This document shows, piece by piece, positions 21,507-29,552 of a stretch of DNA of 64,000 bases (positions are counted from its first letter, which is position 1; each line of letters starts with the position of its first letter). Both the position numbers and the translations under genes were made by a program. The DNA is from Terriglobia bacterium (GTDB lineage: Bacteria > Acidobacteriota > Terriglobia > Bryobacterales > Bryobacteraceae). The stretch spans positions 92,805-156,804 of the forward strand of contig JAIQFE010000023.1 of the NCBI GenBank assembly GCA_020073445.1, given 5' to 3'. The notes under the pieces are model-generated. The model was given only the letters and a program-made list of their open reading frames with translations, made no database searches and was not told the origin of the DNA.

Positions 21507-23822
21507 TTGTACGACTTTAAGAAACTTTCGCCGGCGGACTTTGAAGACCTGACACGAGATTTGCTGCAGCAGTCTATGGGCGTCCGGCTGGAAGCCTTTA
21601 AGACTGGGCGCGACCAGGGGATCGATTTGCGGTATGCGGCACCCCCTAATCACTCGATCATCGTCCAGTGCAAGCACTTCGCCGGCTCGACCGTGGCAAA
21701 ACTTGTCCGCGAGATCCATATCAAAGAATTGCCAAAAGTAACGCGCTTAAATCCTAACCGTTACATCCTGGTCACGTCGCTACCTCTGAACCCCGCCGAT
21801 AAGGACAAAATCAAGGCCGCGCTCAACCCCTACATACAAACGACTCACGACATTCTCGGCTCCGAGGACCTGAACAACCTGCTAGGGCGTCATCCCGAAA
21901 TCGAGACCCAGCATTTCAAACTGTGGATGAGTAGTACCGCGGTATTACAACGCGTACTCCACAATGCTGAACAGGTTCAGACCGAATTCGACGTCGAGCG
22001 CGTTCGACGTGCGGTTCCTCTCTACGTCCAGACCGGAAACTACTCGCGCGCGATGAAAATTCTAGAAGAGCACAAAGTGGTAATCATTTCCGGCGTGCCC
22101 GGCGTCGGCAAAACTACACTCGCCGACATGCTACTCTTCGCGCACCTAGAATCGTCCTACCGTCCTATTGTCGTCAAGTCAGAGATTTCCGAGGGAAGGA
22201 AACTCTTTAATGACGAGCTTCGCCAGATCTTCTATTTTGATGACTTTTTAGGCGAAACCTTTCTTGGCAAACGCTTCGACTTCTTAGCAAAGAAGGAAGA
22301 CTCTTCGATTCTCGATTTCGTGGGAATTATCTCCCGCTCCAAGCACGCTAGGCTTGTGCTGACGACGAGAGAGCATATCCTGCAGCACGCGTTTCAGATC
22401 TCGGAGCACTTTCAACGCCAGAGAGGAGGTCTCGCCGACCATCGTTGCATTCTTCAGCTGGGCGACTACACGCTGCTCGAGCGAGGAAGAATTCTCTATA
22501 ACCACATCTACTTCAGCGATCTGACCGCCGGCTATAAAAAAGAACTCCTCAGAGACGAATTCTACATGCGGATTCTGGAACACCGAAATTTTAACCCGCG
22601 CCTAGTCGAGTGGCTGTCTCGGTTAACCAACGTAAAACAATTGCCAGCCGCAGGGTATCAGGAGGAAGTCGAACGGGTGCTGGAGAACCCGGAACAGCTT
22701 TGGCGTATTGCGTTTGAACAGCAGATTTCAGAGGCTTCTCGAAGCCTCCTTCTCGCACTCTACTCGCTGGGTGGGGAGGCACATCTAGATAGGCTCGAAG
22801 AAGCGTGGAAGCCGCTGCACCAGTACCGGGCAGACAAATATAACTGGATGAGAGCACCGGAAGACTGGCGGCGATCGCTCCAGGATTTAGAAGGGGGCTT
22901 CCTGCTGTTCAAAAATCAGCATGCTTCCTTCGTCAATCCTTCCGTTAAAGACTTCCTCGATACGACCCTCACCTGCGATGCGGAGCATCTGGACGACCTA
23001 CTGTCGGCGGCTTGTCTTTTCGAGCAGATTGTCAACGTCTGGTCCTTGGCCAAGTCTGAGAAGGGCACCCCGATTCGATCGCGCCTTCAGCAATCCCCTG
23101 AACGGCTGACGGCCGCGATCAGTCAGAATCTGCAAGGGCCACACGAACAAAAGATCAACTTCGGAAAGGGAATCGTCGGGACTCGCGAGCGGGACGTTAG
23201 ACCAGAAGTAAGACTCCGAACGATGGTTTCTATCGCGGACTATACCAGATCACCTGCCGCCTTGGAATCCGTCCGGAACTACACAAGAAACGTCATTGAG
23301 TTTTGGTCAGACAACGAGCCCGATTTCGAAGCCGCTTTTGATATTCTGCGGGCCCTCGACCGAGCCAAGTGGAGCCGACTAGTAAATCTCGACCTGCACG
23401 AACCCCTCAAGGCGGCTATCCTGAGCGAATTGGAGGAAGGGCCGCAAAGTGGAGAACTCTTCGCAGTCGCGGAGTATGCGGACGACAAAAACTCTCGGTG
23501 GGCAGATCAGGACCAGCAGGTACTGGTCCAGAGTTTCGAGATCTACCTTGAAAGCGAGTTTGATAAAGAATTTGCGGACCGCAGCTCAGATCCAGGAGAC
23601 CTTCAGACATTTTCAGAAACCCTGGAAGCGATTGCCAATTGGTGTCACATGAATGCGGACCTGTACCTAAGCCAGATTTCTGAGCACATCAATGAGCTGA
23701 CACGGACGGAAGAGGGCGATGATCGCCCAGTACGACGCTGGGAAGGATCTAGCCAGCCAATTCCGGTGATCAGCCAGGAAGCAGAAGTAAGAAGACTATT
23801 TGACGGTCTTCCGCGCAACTGA
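21507..23822 (+). CDS. Mrr-like nuclease fused to nSTAND3 NTPase (candidate anti-phage effector)
   Basis: This 771-residue protein starts at TTG 21507; GAGGAA lies just upstream and a stop codon blocks further extension. Residues 1-130 are an Mrr-type restriction endonuclease domain (YDFKKLSPADFEDLTRDLL) with the PD-D/ExK residues in GRDQGID (Asp40) and VQCKH (Gln54, Lys56). A P-loop NTPase of the nSTAND3 type follows: Walker A GVPGVGKTT (196-204), FYFDDFLG (about 243-250) as Walker B and LVLTTREHIL as sensor. The remaining about 450 residues are helical, without a family I can name, and probably sense a ligand. STAND NTPases with nuclease heads act as phage-triggered abortive effectors; activity here is inferred. 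It is a single gene without an obvious partner, flanked by a decayed hicB and with more AT-rich codons than its neighbours. Confidence 0.85.
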   Translation: MYDFKKLSPADFEDLTRDLLQQSMGVRLEAFKTGRDQGIDLRYAAPPNHSIIVQCKHFAGSTVAKLVREIHIKELPKVTRLNPNRYILVTSLPLNPADKDKIKAALNPYIQTTHDILGSEDLNNLLGRHPEIETQHFKLWMSSTAVLQRVLHNAEQVQTEFDVERVRRAVPLYVQTGNYSRAMKILEEHKVVIISGVPGVGKTTLADMLLFAHLESSYRPIVVKSEISEGRKLFNDELRQIFYFDDFLGETFLGKRFDFLAKKEDSSILDFVGIISRSKHARLVLTTREHILQHAFQISEHFQRQRGGLADHRCILQLGDYTLLERGRILYNHIYFSDLTAGYKKELLRDEFYMRILEHRNFNPRLVEWLSRLTNVKQLPAAGYQEEVERVLENPEQLWRIAFEQQISEASRSLLLALYSLGGEAHLDRLEEAWKPLHQYRADKYNWMRAPEDWRRSLQDLEGGFLLFKNQHASFVNPSVKDFLDTTLTCDAEHLDDLLSAACLFEQIVNVWSLAKSEKGTPIRSRLQQSPERLTAAISQNLQGPHEQKINFGKGIVGTRERDVRPEVRLRTMVSIADYTRSPAALESVRNYTRNVIEFWSDNEPDFEAAFDILRALDRAKWSRLVNLDLHEPLKAAILSELEEGPQSGELFAVAEYADDKNSRWADQDQQVLVQSFEIYLESEFDKEFADRSSDPGDLQTFSETLEAIANWCHMNADLYLSQISEHINELTRTEEGDDRPVRRWEGSSQPIPVISQEAEVRRLFDGLPRN

Positions 23823-24222
23823 AGACGGTCTTTGTCCTTTGCTCGACCAACTTCCCACCTGACTGAGAAGCGGCGCCCCTACAAAGCCGGCGCGCGCGAC
23901 CGTTCCCAATCTCCAAGCAACTCTCTTCCCGATTTTTTCCACCACTTGCGCCCCTCACCGCTCGCGCTCCCACCGCTCCCGGCCCTAAACTTCGAACTGA
24001 ACCCCGCGATTCGGACGAGGCATTGCCTCGCCCCTCGGGCTCCGACCAATCAAAGGAGGCATTTTAATCCGCGTGCGAAACCCACTCCAAAACCGCCTCC
24101 CTTTGTTTTCAACACCTTCCTGGGTTCGTTTTGTCACCACGCGATTCACCCCGCCAAGGAATAAAGTCCGCGAGGTTGACGGACAGTGTCATGATTCTGT
24201 TAAACTTGACCGAGATATTGGT
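23823..24222. other. 400-bp non-coding stretch
   Basis: No convincing gene is visible. It contains a short palindrome with arms GAGGCA/TGCCTC near 24022-24034, of the kind seen as dispersed repeats, and an AAAGGAGG at 24051-24058 with no well-placed start codon (the nearest in-frame GTG is at 24073 and leads into the transglycosylase frame). The leader of the downstream transglycosylase probably lies in the last 150 bp. Confidence 0.5.
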
Positions 24223-25923
24223 ATGGGCGTCCATCAAGACCGCCGTGTGCCGTCCGCAGCTTCCCTGGCAGCGCTGACCGCGGTAGCCATGGGGCTTACA
24301 GGTTGCGCGGCTACCAACCAGACCATCCAGCCGCAACGGTACAAGCAATTCTTCTTGCCGCCGCAGCAGGCTCAGGCCGCCGAACCGGTTCAGCTAGCAT
24401 TCGCCGACCCGCCCCGCCTCAGCGTCTACGTCAACGATTACCCCGCCCTGCCTTCCAAGCCTTCCCCGATTCCCCGCCCCACCGATGCCGATTTCCTGAT
24501 CCAGCGCGCCAATGAGCGCTTCGCCGCCGGCAAACGCGCCCTCCAGCAGGGTCAGCCCGACGAAGCCCGCCAGGAATTCGATCGCGCGGTGGAGACGCTG
24601 TTCAATGCGCCCGAAAACCTGCCCGGCCGCGCCACCCTCGAGCGCCGCCTGGAAGAGCTGGTGGATGCCATTTATCGTATCGACCAGGATCAGCTCGGTA
24701 ATAGCGCCCCCGATGAGCAGGTGTCTTATGAGAAGGCGCCCCTCGACGACATCTTGGATATGACGTTCCCGATCGACCCCAGCCTGCGCGGTAAGGTCCG
24801 GGAACAGGTCCGCATGACCGTATCGCAGCTCCCCTTGGATGAGCGCGATGCCGTGGTCAGCTTCATTAATTTCTTTTCAAGTACCAAGGGCCGGCGCATC
24901 TTGCTCGGCGGCATGCAGCGGTCAGGACGCTATAAGGCCATGATCGAGCGCGTTCTGGCTGAGGAAGGCCTTCCCGAAGAATTGATCTTCCTGGCCCAGG
25001 CCGAATCGGGCTTCTCGCCCCGCGCCGTCTCTAATAAGTTGTGCATGGGGATCTGGCAATTCGCCAAGTTTCGCGGCAATGAGTACGGCCTGAAACAGAC
25101 CCCCGCCACCGATGACCGCATGGACCCGGAAAAGGCTACCCGCGCCGCCGCCCGCCACCTGCACGACCTCTATGAGCACTTCGGCGACTGGTATCTCGCC
25201 ATGGCGGCCTACAACTGCGGACCCGGTTGCGTCGATAATGCCGTGATGCGCACCGGCTATGCCGATTTCTGGGAGCTTCGCCGCAGGAACGCTCTCCCCA
25301 AGGAAACCGCCAACTACGTCCCCGCGATTCTGGCCATGGTGATCATGTCCAAGAACGCGGCCGAATACGGGATCGGCGACATCGACTTTGAACCCGCCGT
25401 CACTTATGACAGCCTGGAGCTCCAGACTCCGACGCACATCGGCTTGGTGGCCGCCGCCCTGGACCGCTCCGTCAGCGAGCTCAAGGATCTGAACCCGTCG
25501 CTCATCAAATCGGTAACGCCTGCGGGATTCACCCTGCGCGTCCCCAAGGGAACGGTGCCCCAATTGGAAGCCGCCCTCAAGGTGATTCCAGCCGACCGGC
25601 GCGATTCCTGGCGCGTGCATCGCGTCGAGCCGGGAGACAGCTTCGCAGCAGTCGCCAAACGCTACGGGACCACTCCGGACGTCCTCAGCTCGGCGAATCA
25701 CGACCAGCTTCCCGAAACGGGCATGTTCGCGGCCGTGCCGGTATCCTATCCGGGTGATCGTCCCACCCCGGTGAAAGCAGCCGCCAGAACGACTACAAAA
25801 ACGACTGCCAAAGGGAAGGCTAAAGCCACTCCCCGCAAGACCGCCGCCGCCGCTTCCAAGAAGGTTCCCGCGAAGAAAACGGCCGGCACCCGGACCACTT
25901 CAAAACGCGCCTCCGGCGCTTAG
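24223..25923 (+). CDS. MltD-like membrane-bound lytic transglycosylase with LysM and a Lys/Ala/Thr-rich tail
   Basis: The start is taken at ATG 24223, which yields a lipoprotein signal (LAALTAVAMGLTGC); the frame opens upstream at GTG 24073. The mature lipoprotein has a proline-rich linker and a helical region (about residues 85-200). The SLT catalytic domain (about 235-390) has the catalytic Glu in LIFLAQAESGFSPRA, MGIWQFAKFRG and AMAAYNCGPGCVDNA. Two LysM-like segments follow (around LVAAALDRSVSELKDLNPS and VEPGDSFAAVAKRYGTTPDV). It would cleave peptidoglycan glycan strands. The last 50 residues are histone-like, rich in Lys, Ala and Thr (AAAASKKVPAKKTAG), an odd addition that may bind an anionic wall polymer. 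Confidence 0.9.
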   Translation: MGVHQDRRVPSAASLAALTAVAMGLTGCAATNQTIQPQRYKQFFLPPQQAQAAEPVQLAFADPPRLSVYVNDYPALPSKPSPIPRPTDADFLIQRANERFAAGKRALQQGQPDEARQEFDRAVETLFNAPENLPGRATLERRLEELVDAIYRIDQDQLGNSAPDEQVSYEKAPLDDILDMTFPIDPSLRGKVREQVRMTVSQLPLDERDAVVSFINFFSSTKGRRILLGGMQRSGRYKAMIERVLAEEGLPEELIFLAQAESGFSPRAVSNKLCMGIWQFAKFRGNEYGLKQTPATDDRMDPEKATRAAARHLHDLYEHFGDWYLAMAAYNCGPGCVDNAVMRTGYADFWELRRRNALPKETANYVPAILAMVIMSKNAAEYGIGDIDFEPAVTYDSLELQTPTHIGLVAAALDRSVSELKDLNPSLIKSVTPAGFTLRVPKGTVPQLEAALKVIPADRRDSWRVHRVEPGDSFAAVAKRYGTTPDVLSSANHDQLPETGMFAAVPVSYPGDRPTPVKAAARTTTKTTAKGKAKATPRKTAAAASKKVPAKKTAGTRTTSKRASGA

Positions 25924-26057
25924 CACCGATGCAAGGGAGCAAATGGACATTTCCCCCTTGCCTTCTGAACAAAACACGATATTCTAATTCTTGTCTAGTT
26001 TTGCCCAGCTTGTTTGAACAACGCAGTTCGATGCGCTCAACTCAGGAGGCAGTCTGA

Positions 26058-26537
26058 ATGTTAGAGTACCGGTTCTCGATGGAAGACGAAGACGACGACT
26101 TCGAGCAGGAATCGAATATCAGCATGGATGACGATATCGGCGACTACGAAGACGACGATGACGATGAAACCATCGTAGTGACCGAGACCGTGGTCACGTC
26201 GGTCTTCCCGCCGTCTTCCATGCCGGTGATAGAAATCCCCGCCCCCGAACCGCCGCCTGTCAAGAAGCCCGCCACCAAGGCCGCCGCCCCGGCGAAGAAG
26301 GCAGCCCCTGCAAAGACCGTCAAGAAGGCAGCCGCCAAGAAAGCGGCTCCCAAGAAGGCCGCGAAGAAAGTAGCCGCCAAGAAAGCCGCACCCAAGAAGG
26401 CAGCAAAGAAGGCCGCGCCCAAGAAGGCAGCCAAGAAAGCGGCTCCCAAGAAATCCGCCAAGCAGAGCAAGAAGGCCGACAAGAAGGCCAAAAAGGCCGA
26501 GAAGAAGGCCAAGAAGGCCGCCAAGAAAAAGAAGTAG
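26058..26537 (+). CDS. Histone H1-like Lys/Ala-rich protein with acidic N-terminus
   Basis: This 159-residue protein is preceded by CAGGAGG. Residues 1-50 are extremely acidic (EDEDDDFEQE, DYEDDDDDE), residues 50-75 form a Val/Pro hinge, and residues 75-159 are almost only Lys, Ala and Pro, with AAPKKAAKK-type repeats. The basic half resembles bacterial histone H1-like (HctB/AlgP type) nucleoid proteins that coat DNA. The acidic head could mask the tail or mimic DNA. Its neighbour upstream, a transglycosylase, carries a related tail. Translation of the repeat is secure; the DNA-binding role is inferred from composition. Confidence 0.8.
   Translation: MLEYRFSMEDEDDDFEQESNISMDDDIGDYEDDDDDETIVVTETVVTSVFPPSSMPVIEIPAPEPPPVKKPATKAAAPAKKAAPAKTVKKAAAKKAAPKKAAKKVAAKKAAPKKAAKKAAPKKAAKKAAPKKSAKQSKKADKKAKKAEKKAKKAAKKKK
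26270..26534 (+). repeat. Coding low-complexity repeat (AAG/GCC-rich)
   Basis: About 265 bp of degenerate tandem units of 12-24 bp built from AAG, GCC and CCC codons encode the Lys-Ala-Pro tail of the histone-like protein. Units such as GCACCCAAGAAGGCAGC recur with synonymous changes, so the repeat is old or selected at the protein level, but slippage length variation between strains is likely. Confidence 0.75.
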
Positions 26538-26540
26538 AAG

Positions 26541-26561
26541 AAGTAGCGCGGCGCGCTACTT
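26541..26561. terminator. Bidirectional hairpin between convergent genes
   Basis: AAGTAGCGCG and its reverse complement CGCGCTACTT are separated by a single G (realistic loop 3-5 nt). It covers the 18 bp between the stop of the histone-like gene and the stop of the minus-strand small gene, extending into the latter's last codon. There is no T-run, so it may be a weak or Rho-assisted terminator for both strands. Confidence 0.5.
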
Positions 26562-26762
26562 CCCGACCGCTCCCTTGCAGCGCTCATAGAGCTGCAGCAG
26601 CGCGTCAACCTGGTCATCGGGACCCTTGGGTGTCTTCCCGCCGAATCCGGCGCCAGTCGACGTCTTGCCAACACCGGTTGTGTTGGCGATAAACTTCATT
26701 AACTCCAGCGCGACTTCTTCCTTCGTCGAACCGGGGCGAGGTGTTTCCTTTTCATCGGGCAT
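26556..26762 (-). CDS. Small hypothetical protein
   Basis: A 68-residue frame starts at ATG 26762 and ends at TAG 26556. The sequence is soluble and amphipathic (EEVALELMKFIANTTGVGK, then QVDALLQLYERCKGAVGK) with a Gly-rich middle, giving two predicted helices joined by a loop. Codon use fits the genome, and similar short proteins appear familiar in Acidobacteria, but I cannot name a family. No good ribosome site is visible, so the start is uncertain. It is divergent from the HipA-like gene with 45 bp between starts. Confidence 0.5.
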   Translation of the reverse strand: MPDEKETPRPGSTKEEVALELMKFIANTTGVGKTSTGAGFGGKTPKGPDDQVDALLQLYERCKGAVGK

Positions 26763-26807
26763 ATAATCAAGGTACTCTAGTGCCCCTCCTCCCACCAAGC
26801 TCTTGAG

Positions 26808-27635
26808 ATGCCGGTCACCGCTCGCCGCCTCATCCGCAAGATGCGTGGAGGAGCGCAGGCCCACCTGATGGAAGCCTCCGATGGCCATTCCTACGTCGTG
26901 AAGTTCCACAACAACCCGCAGCACCGGCGGATCCTGGTCAATGAGTGGATTGCGTCGACCTTCTTGCACTACCTGGGGATCGCCGCTCCGGAAGTCGCCA
27001 TGGTCCAGATCACGGAATCCTTCCTGGCCGGCGATCCGAACATCCACATCCAGCTCGGGCGCGAGCGCCGTGCCGTGACTCCCGGCTGGCACTTCGGCTC
27101 GCGCTTCCCGGGCGACCCGGCCCGAACCGTGGTCTACGACTTCCTGCCCGATACGCTGCTCGGCACAGTCGAGAATCTGGCCGACTTTCGCGCCGTCCTG
27201 GCGTTCGACAAATGGATGGGCAACGCGGATTCGCGCCAGGCCATCTTCTTTCGCGCCCGGGTACTGGAACCCCTAGCCTCTGAACCCCAGCGTTTGGGTT
27301 TCGTAGCCCAGATGGTGGACAATGGATATGTATTCGAAGGACCCCACTGGCGTTTGGGGGAGTCGGCGATTCAAGGCTTGTATTTTCGCCCGCTGGTCTA
27401 CCGGACCGTGCGTGGCCTCGCCGAATTCGAGCCTTGGCTTGGCCGCATCCGGAATTTTCCGGAAGAAGTGGTGGATCAGGCGGTCAAACGTATTCCTCCG
27501 GCTTGGCTGGAGGGGGACGAAGACGAACTGGAGCGCCTGCTGGAACGCTTGATGAGGCGACGAGCGCGAGTACCGGACCTGATCGAACAATGTTGTTCGG
27601 GGCCATCCAATCCGTTCCCGGACTGGCGTCCATAA
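26808..27635 (+). CDS. HipA-like kinase family protein
   Basis: This 275-residue protein resembles the compact HipA-like kinase family (HipA_2 type), which has the PI3/4-kinase-related fold without the N-terminal HipA domain. Motifs are AHLMEASDGHSYVVKF (nucleotide-loop strand with Lys), HRRILVNEWIASTFL and the catalytic-loop region FDKWMGNADSRQAIFF, where Asn and Asp would serve in catalysis and metal binding. There is no HipB-like DNA-binding antitoxin next to it, so it is probably not a classic toxin-antitoxin pair. It precedes the methyltransferase/MTHFR gene by 22 bp. Confidence 0.8.
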   Translation: MPVTARRLIRKMRGGAQAHLMEASDGHSYVVKFHNNPQHRRILVNEWIASTFLHYLGIAAPEVAMVQITESFLAGDPNIHIQLGRERRAVTPGWHFGSRFPGDPARTVVYDFLPDTLLGTVENLADFRAVLAFDKWMGNADSRQAIFFRARVLEPLASEPQRLGFVAQMVDNGYVFEGPHWRLGESAIQGLYFRPLVYRTVRGLAEFEPWLGRIRNFPEEVVDQAVKRIPPAWLEGDEDELERLLERLMRRRARVPDLIEQCCSGPSNPFPDWRP

Positions 27636-27657
27636 CGAATTTGCACACACAACGAAC

Positions 27658-29523
27658 ATGCCAGTGACCGCGACACCGACCCGGGCCGCCGAGTTCCGGG
27701 AGAGCCTTGCCCAGCGCGTATGGGTGGCAGATGGCGCCATGGGCACCATGCTGTATTCCAAAGGCGCCTTCATCAACCGCTGCTACGACGAGCTGAACCT
27801 TTCGCTCCCCGCCCTGGTGCGCGACGTGCACCAGGAATACGTCCGCGCCGGAGCCGAGATCATTGAAACCAACACATTTGGCGCGAACCGTAAGCGCCTG
27901 GCGTCGTTCGGCTTCGCGGACAAGGTCCGGCTCATCAATCGCGCGGGTGTGAGGATCGCCCGCGAGGCCGCCCGCGATCAGGCCTTTGTCGGAGCCGCCA
28001 TCGGCCCCCTGGGAGTGCGCCTGGAACCTCTCGGTTCGACCACCATCGACGAAGCCCGATCCGTGTTCCGGGAGCAGATCGAAGCCTTGGTCGAGGCCGG
28101 AGTCGACTGCCTGATGCTTGAGACGTTTCGCGACCTGAACGAAGTCCGCGGCGCCGTGGAAGCCGCTCGCGAAGCCGCTGGACCCGAAATGGTCGTGATG
28201 GTGCACCTCAGCATCGAAGACGACGGCCTGCTTCAGGACGGAACCTCGATCGAGGATTTCACGCGCGCGCTTGATTCCATGCCGGTGGATGTGATCGGGC
28301 TCAATTGTTCCTCCGGACCCAAAGTGATGCTCGAGACTTTGGAGAAGATGGGCGCCTACACCGACAAGCCGCTCAGCGCGCTGCCCAACGCCGGCCTTCC
28401 CGCCAGCGTCGACGGGCGCAACATCTATCTGTGCTCGGCCGAGTACATGGCGCAATATTCCGCGCGCTTCATCAAGGCCGGTGCGAGGATCGTCGGCGGC
28501 TGCTGCGGAACTACACCGGAACACATCAAGGAAATCCGCAACGAGGTCCGCAGTCTGCAGCCCTCCCGTGCATCGGCGATCGTGGTTACGGAGCGCGAGT
28601 CGAAGCCCACGCCGATGGAGAAGGTCCCGGTGGCGGACAAGAGCCAGCTGGGCGCCAAGCTCGCGGCCGGAACGTTCGTCGCCTTTGTCGAAATCCTGCC
28701 GCCGCGCGGCCTGGACGCTTCGAAGGAAGTCGCCGGAGCGAAATTGTGCAAGGAAGCCGGGATCGACTGTATCAACGTTCCCGACGGTCCGCGCGCCAGC
28801 GCCCGCCTCAGCGCCCAGGTCACCTGCCAGCTGTTCCAGAAGGAAGCCGGGATCGAGTCGGTGCTCCACGTCTGCTGCCGCGATCGCAACATCCTGAGCA
28901 TCCAGAGCGAACTTCTGGGCGCGCACATGGTGGGCGTCCGCAACCTGATCTGCATCACCGGCGATCCGCCGCGCATGGGCGTCTATCCCGACGCGACCGC
29001 CGTATTCGACGTCGATTCCATCGGGCTTTCGACCATCGTCGATCATCTCAATCACGGAATGGACCTGGGCGGCAATCCCATGGGTTCTCAGACCGCGCTG
29101 TTGCTGGGCGTAGGAGCCAATCCCGGCGCCTACAATCTGGATGACGAACTGCGCCGCTTTGAGGCCAAAGTTAAGGCGGGAGCTGAATACGCGGTCACGC
29201 AGCCGGTATTCGATCTCGATCTTCTCGACGCGTTCCTGAAGCGCACCGCGCAGTTCGGGATTCCGGTGATCGCCGGGATCTGGCCGCTTACCAGCTTCCG
29301 TAACGCCGAGTTCATGGTCAATGAGCTGCGCGTTCCCGTACCCGAATTCTACATGGAACGAATGCGCCTGGCCGATAATGCTGAAGCCGCCCGCGCCGAG
29401 GGTGTGGCCATCGCCAGGGAAATGGTGCAGCGCGTCCGGCCGATGGTCGCCGGCGTCCAGCTGAGCGCGCCTTTCGGACGGTATCAGACGGCGATCGACG
29501 TAGCACAAGCGATTGAACGATGA
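27658..29523 (+). CDS. Bifunctional homocysteine S-methyltransferase / methylenetetrahydrofolate reductase
   Basis: This 621-residue fusion (YitJ-like) has an N-terminal homocysteine methyltransferase barrel (VWVADGAMGTMLYSKG, ETNTFGANRKRL). Its zinc cysteines lie at GLNCSSGP (about residue 217) and GGCCGTTPEH (about 281-282). The C-terminal MTHFR barrel starts near residue 335 (FVAFVEILPPRGLD) and contains HVCCRDRN, LICITGDPP and TQPVFDLDLLDAFL, binding FAD and folate. It couples reduction of CH2-THF to methyl transfer to homocysteine, giving methionine without a cobalamin domain. The large open frame on the opposite strand is a codon-bias shadow. Confidence 0.95.
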   Translation: MPVTATPTRAAEFRESLAQRVWVADGAMGTMLYSKGAFINRCYDELNLSLPALVRDVHQEYVRAGAEIIETNTFGANRKRLASFGFADKVRLINRAGVRIAREAARDQAFVGAAIGPLGVRLEPLGSTTIDEARSVFREQIEALVEAGVDCLMLETFRDLNEVRGAVEAAREAAGPEMVVMVHLSIEDDGLLQDGTSIEDFTRALDSMPVDVIGLNCSSGPKVMLETLEKMGAYTDKPLSALPNAGLPASVDGRNIYLCSAEYMAQYSARFIKAGARIVGGCCGTTPEHIKEIRNEVRSLQPSRASAIVVTERESKPTPMEKVPVADKSQLGAKLAAGTFVAFVEILPPRGLDASKEVAGAKLCKEAGIDCINVPDGPRASARLSAQVTCQLFQKEAGIESVLHVCCRDRNILSIQSELLGAHMVGVRNLICITGDPPRMGVYPDATAVFDVDSIGLSTIVDHLNHGMDLGGNPMGSQTALLLGVGANPGAYNLDDELRRFEAKVKAGAEYAVTQPVFDLDLLDAFLKRTAQFGIPVIAGIWPLTSFRNAEFMVNELRVPVPEFYMERMRLADNAEAARAEGVAIAREMVQRVRPMVAGVQLSAPFGRYQTAIDVAQAIER

Positions 29524-29552
29524 ACATGCCGCGGTAGACTGAGATTCAAAAC

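Noticed and set aside
23823..24222. Extension of the transglycosylase to an upstream GTG at 24073
   Set aside because: It would put 50 non-hydrophobic residues before the lipoprotein signal, and the AAAGGAGG lies 14 bp from that GTG, too far for a standard start.
26270..26534. Regular repeats considered as a CRISPR array
   Set aside because: The units are 12-24 bp, without unique spacers, and translate as a Lys/Ala/Pro tail in frame with a good start and ribosome site.
26808..27635. HipAB toxin-antitoxin module
   Set aside because: The kinase is of the compact HipA-like type and no HipB-like helix-turn-helix gene is adjacent; the 68-residue divergent neighbour lacks such a motif.
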